In this document: positions 37,960 through 45,709 of the stretch, piece by piece
Layout of the letters: every line of letters begins with the position of its first letter
Position numbering within the stretch: the first letter of the stretch is position 1
Assembly: GCA_965116235.1 (NCBI GenBank)
Contig: OZ220496.1
Span: 3,100,001 to 3,164,000, forward strand
Length of the DNA: 64,000 nucleotides
Direction of reading: 5' to 3'
Origin: MPNP01 sp965116235
GTDB taxonomy: Bacteria; Pseudomonadota; Alphaproteobacteria; Rhodobacterales; Rhodobacteraceae
Position numbers and translations under genes: made by a program
Notes under the pieces: generated by a model
What the model saw: the letters and a program-made list of their open reading frames with translations, nothing else
Told to the model about the DNA's origin: nothing
Database searches by the model: none

Positions 37960-40354
37960 ATGCATGGACGGTTTGTGAGTGCCTTGTGCCTGTTTCTATT
38001 TCTTGCCTTGGCCAGCTGCGGCGGGGGTGGTTCTGGCGTTCCGCCCGCAAATGAGTCCCACCAGACCTCCTCTTCCCCTTACCCCCCCCCCTCCCAGTGC
38101 ACCTAACCGGAATCCTTCTCCATCTGCCAGTGTGCCTAACCGGAATCCTTCTCCACCTGCCACCTGCTCGATCAATACGATTCGTGCTCATGCGTCCCTT
38201 AACCTCGGCTGTCTCTCCGAGGAAGCGTTTAACGAAAACGTGATCAGGCTGGCTGCTAATTACCGAGGACAGAGCTTTACCAACCAGTGGGGGCTGACTC
38301 ACATCAAATTGGACCGTGCCTATGCCCATCTGCACTTTCTTGAGGGGGCTGATGCAGTCCCCGGGACCGGCGTTACCATCGGCTTTATTGAAAGTGGCAT
38401 CGACGAGGATCACCCGCATTTTGAGGACACCACAATTACCGAGATCTTCTTCGGTACAACCGCTGATGAAACTGGTACGCAACTATCCCACGGAACTGCT
38501 GTGGTCAGCATTGCCGTCGGGCGACGGCGATCTGGTCCAGACGCGTTCAACGGAGTGGCTTGGGGTGCTGATGTCGCCGTGCTCGCCGATTCGCTTTTAG
38601 ATCAACCAGCTCCACGCTTCTATGCACCTGTCAAATTGACCAATGCTATGGATCTCGAAGATTCTGCACGATTCAAGAAAGGCCTGGAGTTGGACACACC
38701 TATCTTGAATATGAGCTTTAGCCGCGAGTCTGTTATCGAGGATTACACTGAAAAGGGGTTACGCAAAAATTATGGCAAAACCATTGAAGTGCTTGCGCAG
38801 GCTGACCGTGAAGATAAAACGATTCTCGTCTGGTCCGCCAGTAATCGCGAAGGAAAATGGTGCCGACCGGAGGATTCTAGTACCACCCGTTGCACTCGAG
38901 TGGGTCAATTCGGTGCCAGAGGTATCGGCAAGACTAATGCTTCTTCGCCGTCACTTTGGGGTGGCCTGCCCGCCTTTATTCCAGAACTGCGAGGCCATTC
39001 GGTCGCAGTTGCCGCCATAGGTAAGAATGGCAACATTGCGTGGTATTCCAATCGTTGTGGCATAGCGGCCGAATGGTGCATTGCCGCTCCTGGCAGCGCT
39101 GTCATGTCTGCGATCTTTGGCCCCAACAGTAAACGAGAGTGGGGACCGATGCATGGAACATCATATGCGGCTCCGATGGTCAGCGGCGGGCTGGCAATCA
39201 TGAAACAAATCTTCCGCCACCAGTTGTCCAACACCGAACTCGTGACTCGCCTGTTTGAAACAGCGAACAAGACCGGCCGGTACGCGGACACGTCGATATA
39301 CGGCCAAGGCCTCATGGATCTGGGTGCAGCCACCAATCCGTGGGGAACACTCAACATCTTAGGTCCCGGCCAGCAAGCTCTGGATGGTTCGATTGAAACT
39401 GATGCCTCTGCCACCGGCTTTCGTCCGAGTTCGGCAATGGGCGACAGCTTCGCTCACGCTCTGGCTGGACACGAGATCGCCACTTTTGATGAACTGGGAG
39501 CTCCCTTCTGGTATGCGGCCGACAGCTTTGTACATCTCCCTCAACACGACACCGCTCCGGGCCGCCCGGACCAGCTCTTTGCCAATACTGCCAGCACCCA
39601 TCTGAAGATAGGTAACTGGCGACTTGGTATAAGTCCGGGCGGAGGGGCACAAGATTTCGGACATCTTGCTCTGGCGGCTAACGCCGATCACTTTGATCTT
39701 TCCATGTCTGATGATTGGTCCATTACCTACTTGAACCGACCTCAAAAAGCTGGGAGTGAAACGCTTGCAGGCATAATCACGGAATTACGACCGGCTGGCT
39801 TGTCGGCGATGGCTCTGCAGGCCGGCTGGATGGCAGAGAGGGACAGCTTGCTTGGCAGTTCAGCGTCGGGAGCCTTTGGACGTCTGGCCGGGCGAACCAA
39901 CTTCGTCGCGGTAGAACTAGAGACCGATGGACTGCAAGGATGGCGGCTGACAACTCAAGGCGAGTGGGGATCTGTAAAGCCAGATGCCTCCGGCGGGTTG
40001 CTCCTTCATGAGCTTTCAACGCTTCGTACACATGCCTATCGCGTGACGGCTCATCGCCGACTGTCAAACGGCAGGACCCTGAGAGTTGCCCTTGAGCAGC
40101 CTCTGCGCGTTGCCAGTGGCACAGCCGATCTCAACCTGCCCACGGGCCGGTCCACTGATGGGCATGTGGTAGGCGAACGAATGACGCTGGAGGTCGTACC
40201 GACGGGCCGACAGCTGGACCTGAGTGCACGGATTGACCATCAACTTGCGGGCGGAGAACTCGCCCTTGAAGGCGTACTCAGCCGTCAGCCAGGCCATCGG
40301 GCTGATGCCTCCACTGCATGGGCAGTCATGATGGGGTGGAGAACACGGTTCTAA
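37960..40354 (+). CDS. Lipoprotein autotransporter serine protease (NalP-like), OFF by a C10 tract
   Basis: From the ATG at 37960 the frame encodes a lipoprotein signal peptide MHGRFVSALCLFLFLALASC followed by a Gly-rich linker. It runs into a C10 tract (38082-38091), then a stop eight codons later (TAA at 38104). One C fewer continues as a Pro/Asn-rich linker with two 33-base direct repeats. An S8 subtilase domain follows (catalytic Asp in GIDEDHPHF, His in SHGTAVVSI, Ser in HGTSYAAPMVSGG), then a passenger and a C-terminal beta-barrel ending MGWRTRF. The joined product is about 797 residues. It would be a lipidated outer-membrane protease that can be released from the surface. As sequenced it is OFF. 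Confidence 0.8.
38082..38091 (+). repeat. C10 tract in the autotransporter gene
   Basis: Ten C between TA and TCCC. C9 (or C12) puts the lipoprotein signal in frame with the protease; C10 does not. The position after the lipobox mirrors the poly-C of Neisseria nalP. Confidence 0.9.
38097..38162 (+). repeat. Two 33-base direct repeats in the protease linker
   Basis: Two tandem units differing at a few bases encode PNRNPSPSASV and PNRNPSPPAT. The unit is divisible by three, so copy-number change would alter linker length without shifting the frame. Confidence 0.85.
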
Positions 40355-40506
40355 CGAAGGCACTTCGGCCTGAAGTGCAAGGCAAAAATGTTCGGAGCGG
40401 CAAAAGGAGTGATGGATACCGCTTGAGTCTCTGTTGAACTCAAAATCCATGCCAAAGGAATCAAATCGATTCTGCGCGGTGGCAATGTCCTCCAACTTGC
40501 ACCGGT

Positions 40507-40971
40507 TCATCGTGTTCCCGTAGAACCGAATCCTCTCTTTCCCCTTGTGGAACGGGGGAGTTCCTCTGACAGTTCCAGAGTCACTCGCTCCACTTTGCTG
40601 ACAACCAATTGAGCAATTCGGTCACCATGCCCGACCACGAACTCATGATCAGAATGATTGATCAGGACCACGCAAACCTCACCGCGATAATCACTGTCAA
40701 CCGTTCCGGGCGAGTTGAGTACCGTAATGCCACGACGCAATGCCAGGCCGGAACGCGGACGTATCTGGCCCTCATATCCGTCAGGCAACACAATTGCGAC
40801 ACCCGTTGGTATGAGGCGCCGGGAACGGGCTGGAATCGACAGGCCCTCGTTCCTGTCATCATTCTTCAGATTGGCCCTCAAGTCAATACCTGCGGCGTGA
40901 GGCATCGACCGGGCCGGCAGTGCAACATTGTGATCACTGTCCGGAAGTCGAAAAATCTTGATCGCAACCAT
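40507..40971 (-). CDS. dut: Deoxyuridine triphosphatase
   Basis: The 154-residue enzyme hydrolyses dUTP to dUMP. All five dUTPase motifs are visible: AGIDLRA, RPRSGLAL, GTVDSDYRGE, GDRIAQL and RGKRGFGSTG at the C-terminus, which closes over the active site of the trimer. I use the ATG at 40971; an adjacent TTG lies three bases upstream. It follows coaBC in the same direction, the common alphaproteobacterial order. Confidence 0.95.
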   Translation of the reverse strand: MVAIKIFRLPDSDHNVALPARSMPHAAGIDLRANLKNDDRNEGLSIPARSRRLIPTGVAIVLPDGYEGQIRPRSGLALRRGITVLNSPGTVDSDYRGEVCVVLINHSDHEFVVGHGDRIAQLVVSKVERVTLELSEELPRSTRGKRGFGSTGTR

Positions 40972-41006
40972 CAATCCCGTTCCTGCGACGAAATGAAGTA
41001 CAACAT

Positions 41007-42218
41007 TTACCGGTCGAAGTGTGTCAATATCTGATCAACCAGCATCACGGCCACATCCTGCTTGGTCATTCGTGGATATGATTTCGTGCCGTCACTGGAA
41101 TGCAACTGCACTTCATTCCAATCGCCACCCATCACGCCTGATCCTTCACCTACGTTGTTGGCAACGATCCAGTCACATCCTTTATTGGCCAGTTTTCGCC
41201 TTGCAAAATCTTCCAGATTGGATGTCTCAGCCGCAAAGCCGATCACAAGTTTTGGTCGATTGTCTGTAAGACCGGAAACGTTTTGCAGTATGTCCGGGTT
41301 CTGAACAAACTCCAATGACAGTGTCTGTTCTGGGCCGGATTTCTTGTGCTTGGAGCGGGAATATTCGGCTACACGCCAGTCACCGACCGCGGCAGCGGAA
41401 ACAAAAACATCTGTCGGCAACTGTTTGGAAGCAACTTCAAGCATGTCCTGTGCAGACTCAACCCTGATCGTATTGATTTCTTTCCCGACCTTGACGTTGC
41501 AAGGACCCAATATCAGTGTCACCCCGAAGCCCTGCTCGGCCAATGCCTTGGCAATTTCACTGCCCTGCTTTCCAGAAGAATGATTGGAAATGTATCGTAT
41601 GGGATCAATCGCTTCACGAGTAGGTCCTGACGTCACAACTGCCGTTAACCCCTCCCCCCTCCCGGATGTTGCTTGGGGTTGGGCGCTTTCCAACGCTTCT
41701 GCAATCTGCTCGGGTTCAGCCATTCGCCCAGGGCCATACTCCCCACACGCCATCGTCCCTTCATCCGGGCCAACAAAGGAATAACCAAATTCCTTCAAGC
41801 GGGTAAGATTGGATTGCGTCGCCTGATTTTCCCACATTCTGACATTCATTGCCGGAGCAAACATGACCCTTCCAGTTCCGGCCAGAATAATCGCTGTAGC
41901 CAGATCATCAGCGTGCCCATACGCAACTTTGGCCATAAAATCAGCTGTAGCCGGGGCAACCAGAATCGTATCCGCCCACCGTGCCAGTTCAATATGACCA
42001 AACTGGGCCTCGCTTTGGTGACTGAACAGATCCGTAACCACCTGATGCCCCGACAATGCTGCAACAGACAGGGGCGTTACAAATTTCTCACCGGCTTGCG
42101 TTAAAACTCCCCTTACCTCAAAATCTCTCTCCTTCAGTCTCCTGATCAGGTCCAGGGACTTGTAGGCGGCTATGCCTCCACCAACAATCAGCAGAATTTT
42201 CTTTCGAGTGCCCATCAT
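41007..42218 (-). CDS. coaBC: Phosphopantothenoylcysteine decarboxylase / phosphopantothenate-cysteine ligase
   Basis: The 403-residue bifunctional enzyme makes 4'-phosphopantetheine for CoA. The N-terminal CoaC domain has GGGIAAYKSLDLIRRLK and the flavin-site segment FAPAMNVRMWEN; the substrate Cys lies in TMACGEYGPGRM. The C-terminal CoaB domain shows SGPTREAIDPIRYISNHSSGKQG and AAAVGDWR. The ATG at 42218 is preceded by GAGG; a longer in-frame start at 42263 is unlikely. It lies 35 bases upstream of dut. Confidence 0.93.
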   Translation of the reverse strand: MMGTRKKILLIVGGGIAAYKSLDLIRRLKERDFEVRGVLTQAGEKFVTPLSVAALSGHQVVTDLFSHQSEAQFGHIELARWADTILVAPATADFMAKVAYGHADDLATAIILAGTGRVMFAPAMNVRMWENQATQSNLTRLKEFGYSFVGPDEGTMACGEYGPGRMAEPEQIAEALESAQPQATSGRGEGLTAVVTSGPTREAIDPIRYISNHSSGKQGSEIAKALAEQGFGVTLILGPCNVKVGKEINTIRVESAQDMLEVASKQLPTDVFVSAAAVGDWRVAEYSRSKHKKSGPEQTLSLEFVQNPDILQNVSGLTDNRPKLVIGFAAETSNLEDFARRKLANKGCDWIVANNVGEGSGVMGGDWNEVQLHSSDGTKSYPRMTKQDVAVMLVDQILTHFDR

Positions 42219-42600
42219 CCCGACCTCACCAAGTGCTTCACAATTCCCAACCTGCCAATTCAAGACGCTTCGACAGCAGCACTTTTGCCACCATGATCAA
42301 CACATAGCGCATTTTTGTTCTCTTGGCAACGCCCCTTCCTACCGTGCAGCCAGGTCAATTGACTTCACGGCTCTCATTGGTACGCCCTTGATCTGAAGAA
42401 GCGTATTTCAGGATACGCAGCGGTGAGCGGAGCACTCCGACCACATACTCCCTAATCTCTTCGTGACAGATGGTATCATGATGATTGAGGGCAGAGCCAA
42501 TCTCTCGTCGTGCGTGGATTGCAACTCACCATTCTTGCCATCTGACATAATTTGTACTATCTGTCATATTTGATAATTAAATACAGTTTTGGCATCAGAT
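42219..42600. other. Intergenic region between coaBC and hipB
   Basis: About 380 bases. No gene. The last 60 bases before hipB are AT-rich with TGACATAATTTG...CTGTCATATTTG, two imperfect copies of a TGACATA/TGTCATA motif on opposite strands. These could be the operator sites for the HipB-type repressor, which normally represses its own operon. Confidence 0.4.
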
Positions 42601-42987
42601 ATGGCGGTTAAAGTGAATTCCGTGAGCGCTCGTCGAGCCTTGAAGGCTCTGGGTACAAACATCAAGACGGCACGGTTGAAGCGACGGATTTCCGTGAAGG
42701 GCTTTGCAGAACGGTGCGGCGTGTCCGAAAGCACTGTCGCCCGCCTTGAGAAAGGCGATGACGGCGTCAGCATCGGCACGCTCGCCATGGCGTGCCTTGT
42801 CCTTGGTGAGATCGCTCGCATCTCAGATTTCCTTGATGCGAGTTCAGATGACACCGGATTGCTGCTCGACCGGGAAAGCCTTCCCAAACGCATCGGTCGC
42901 AAGCGCAAGTCTAGGTCTTCGAACGATAACCAGGACAGAGCCGATCCAATTGACGATGATGGTGACAAAGAGGGGGTTGGTTTCTGA
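42601..42987 (+). CDS. hipB: HipB-like antitoxin / XRE-family repressor
   Basis: The 128-residue protein has an XRE helix-turn-helix: GTNIKTARLKRRISVKGFAERCGVSESTVARLEKGDDGVSIGTL (split: NIKTARLKRR, then CGVSESTVARLEKG). The C-terminus is a charged tail. HipB-type antitoxins bind the HipA kinase and repress the operon. I use the ATG at 42601; a TTG at 42589 is in frame. Its stop overlaps the HipA start (TGATG). Base use is more GC-rich than in neighbouring genes. Confidence 0.8.
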   Translation: MAVKVNSVSARRALKALGTNIKTARLKRRISVKGFAERCGVSESTVARLEKGDDGVSIGTLAMACLVLGEIARISDFLDASSDDTGLLLDRESLPKRIGRKRKSRSSNDNQDRADPIDDDGDKEGVGF

Positions 42988-44216
42988 TGCCCGAAGCCAT
43001 CGTCGCTGTTGGCGAAGGAAAACGGATTGTCGGGCGCCTGCGTTTTGAAAGCGACGGGCGCCGCCAGCATTCGCAGTTCGAATATGATGATGCTTGGCTC
43101 GCCGCGGAGGATCGTTTTGCCCTCGCGCCGGGATTGCCGCTGCGCGACGGCAGTCACTTTTCATCCGGCAAGGATGACAAGCGCTCGGCACTGTCGGGAT
43201 GTTTTGGTGATGCGGCCCCTGATTCCTGGGGGCGTGCGCTAATGACCAAGGCTCTTGGCGGCAGTCTCAGCGAGTTCGACTATCTCGTTCTGTCCGATGA
43301 TCGCACCCGGCAAGGGGCGCTGCGGTTTCTTGGCGAAGACATGGAGCCGCTATCCGATCTCACGCCGCCCATTCCTCGGCTAGTCGAGCTTGAACGGTTG
43401 CGCTTGCTCGCGCAGAGATTCGAACAGGATCCAGGCGGCGCGGAAGAGGAAGCGCGCAATCTCGCCGGGGTGGCCGGATCGTTGGGTGGTGCGCGACCGA
43501 AAGCCAATGTCGAAGGCGACGAGCATCTCTGGATTGCCAAGTTCACGTCGGTGCAAGACACCACACCAGTCGAGCGCGTCGAAGTGGCGACGCTAAATCT
43601 GGCGGCCATGTGCGGGCTGCGTGTGGCAAACGCCCGGCTTGAGCTGCGCGACAGCGACAGTCCGATCGCCCTGATCCGCCGCTTTGACCGTCGCGGGCCC
43701 GCGCGCATTCCCTATATCTCAGCCCGCACCGCACTGGATTGGCAGAGCGAGGAAGGCGGGTTCTACACGGACATCGCCGATGTGATCCGTCAGATTTCGA
43801 GCACGCCGGTAGATGATCTGCACGAGCTTTGGCGACGGATCGTCTTCACCATCCTTGTGTCGAACACGGACGATCACCTGAAGAACCACGGATTCATCTA
43901 TGTTGGCGGCGACCGGTGGCGACTGTCACCAGCCTTCGACATCAACCCGTCCCCCTCCCGGCATCGCGTTCTGGAAACAGGTATCATCCAAGGTGGATCG
44001 TTCGAGGCGTCGCTTGAAATCGCGCTTGAAGCCTGCGAGTTCTTCGATGTAAAGTGGGAGGATGCCGAGCGCGTAGCGGCGGAAATGGCGAGTACGCTTG
44101 CCGCAAGCTGGAAAGAAGCGCTTCGCGACGAAGGAGCCTCAAGTGACGACATACGTCTGTATTCTGAAGCATTCGAGCACACAGAAGCTGAAGTGGCGTC
44201 GAAGCTCCATGTATAG
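42987..44216 (+). CDS. hipA: HipA-like serine/threonine kinase toxin
   Basis: The 409-residue protein has GSLGGARPKANV (P-loop-like), LWIAKF with the ATP Lys, LIRRFDR, and the catalytic NTDDHLKNHGF with the Asp-Asp-His and Asn, then LSPAFDINPS with the metal-binding Asp. HipA toxins phosphorylate a tRNA synthetase such as GltX and induce dormancy. Translation is coupled to hipB through TGATG. GC content and codon use differ from the flanking genes, and gene-poor DNA lies on the far side, which suggests horizontal arrival. Confidence 0.87.
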   Translation: MPEAIVAVGEGKRIVGRLRFESDGRRQHSQFEYDDAWLAAEDRFALAPGLPLRDGSHFSSGKDDKRSALSGCFGDAAPDSWGRALMTKALGGSLSEFDYLVLSDDRTRQGALRFLGEDMEPLSDLTPPIPRLVELERLRLLAQRFEQDPGGAEEEARNLAGVAGSLGGARPKANVEGDEHLWIAKFTSVQDTTPVERVEVATLNLAAMCGLRVANARLELRDSDSPIALIRRFDRRGPARIPYISARTALDWQSEEGGFYTDIADVIRQISSTPVDDLHELWRRIVFTILVSNTDDHLKNHGFIYVGGDRWRLSPAFDINPSPSRHRVLETGIIQGGSFEASLEIALEACEFFDVKWEDAERVAAEMASTLAASWKEALRDEGASSDDIRLYSEAFEHTEAEVASKLHV

Positions 44217-44803
44217 TTCACTTAAAGTATTGGAAGCGGGGCGGGATTGCATTGGTTGTGAATGGCAGTAATGGGCACTTAGTAAATATCACGGCACGTG
44301 AGGCTAATCTAAAGTGAAGATTGCGGCGACACTTGCGTGCCTTAGGCCTTGAAAGATCTGATGAAAGTGAACTGCAGATTCAGGGGATCGGCGAGTATAT
44401 CGTTCGCATGTTACATCGCGCTCAACGGGATAAGAGGCTGCGAGAAAATCGCGAGTTTATTGCCGCCAAAGTTGAGACGCTTTTGAAGCACTTTTACATC
44501 TGGAAAGAAAATCGATCCCCGAGAATATCACCAGCATTCGAACGCGTTTCAGCGGGAATTCCCCAGGGCGACCTATTCTGCCTCATGTTACTGACTTGGT
44601 CCGTTCCCGTTTCAAATGGCTTTGGCAGGCAGATACGGTCTACCTGCTGGGCACATCTTTTTCCCTAACATAGTTAAGGCGGATGATGACCTTCGGTTTC
44701 ATGCCATGACAAGACCGATTCGCCTGACCTCGCCGTCCCCAGCTCACTGGCACCGCGTGCAGGCCCTCGCCTAGGATCCGTCCCTTCGTGTCAGCAGACG
44801 CAC

Positions 44804-44812
44804 GGGGGGGGG
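44804..44812 (+). repeat. G9 tract in the hipA-soxA interval
   Basis: Nine G followed by TAAAAT, which fits five of six positions of a -10 hexamer. I see no clear -35 at the right distance and no gene right after it, so a regulatory role is unproven. It resembles the G9 run before TAAATG upstream of porin copy 2. Confidence 0.85.
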
Positions 44813-45176
44813 TAAAATGCGCTTATGGACATGCTCTCGACAATGCCATCTTTGATCTAGGCTGTAGCGGACTGCATGCAGCAGTGCAAGACGTGTCGAC
44901 CAGTCATCCGTTCGAATTCCAAATATGACACCATCCGCCATGATCGTTATCACGAATGCATGCCCGACCCATGACTTAGAGGACACCAACCGCTGCGTAA
45001 CCGGGATCCATCCATATCACACGAGATTTGCACATTCAGCAAATCTCAATCCTTGCAGCCAGGATCAAAACATGCCCGCAAAAATTTACGATATCTAGGA
45101 GAAAACAGGTATGCGATTCCCGAAATTTATCACGGCCGAGGTTTAATCAGCCGACTACAACACCACCTTATCTGCC

Positions 45177-45371
45177 ATGTTGACTGCCATGATCGTTCTG
45201 GTTGCCTCAATCATAGGGCTGGTTCTCGTTTTACCGTGGATACTGCTCATGGCACTGCTGGCTGGAGCCATCTGGATCTATTTTTGTGGCTTTGAACTCT
45301 GTCTTGAACCAGATCTGTTTGATGCTCAATACGTCGTTGCCGCAACGAACTGGATGCTGACGATCCAGTAA
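45177..45371 (+). CDS. Possible small membrane protein
   Basis: An ATG frame of 64 residues with one or two strongly hydrophobic segments (MIVLVASIIGLVLVLPWILL then MALLAGAIWIYF) and a short polar tail. There is no clear ribosome binding site and no recognisable family. It may be a genuine small membrane protein or chance. Confidence 0.25.
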   Translation: MLTAMIVLVASIIGLVLVLPWILLMALLAGAIWIYFCGFELCLEPDLFDAQYVVAATNWMLTIQ

Positions 45372-45709
45372 AACTGGCAAAATTCTCCATCCGCAAGCGT
45401 CTGTAGTCAATGAATGCACCAATTCCCTCCTGGCATGGCACGAGCTCTTCGTGCCGCACGGGCAGAATTCATGCCCGACCCGGCCATTATCGGAAAGAGG
45501 TTGCTTTCATTATGCCGTGAGGCAAACTGATTCATTTTATGCTGTCTTCATGTTGTCGAATTGAGTTTCCGACTCCACGTCGAGGCCGCCAAGAAAAACA
45601 GAATCTTTGATTCCGCCCAAGTTTTTTGAGAATTGATGCCTTCTGTGTTTTGGCAACAACTCCTTTCTTTCTTGCCTTATCAACTTTTGGAAATGAACTG
45701 AACACGACT

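Larger units (their letters stand above)
44217..45709. other. Gene-poor interval between hipA and soxA
   Basis: About 1.5 kb without a convincing gene. It contains a G9 run (44804-44812) directly before TAAAAT, and one small hydrophobic frame (45177-45371) listed separately. A frame from a TTG at 44321 to 44668 (LRALGLERSDES...) resembles no family I know. The soxB and soxD genes that usually lie upstream of soxA are absent here. Confidence 0.5.

Noticed and set aside
41640..41665. C6 run in coaBC as a contingency tract
   Set aside because: Too short, interrupted by T, and in an essential gene.
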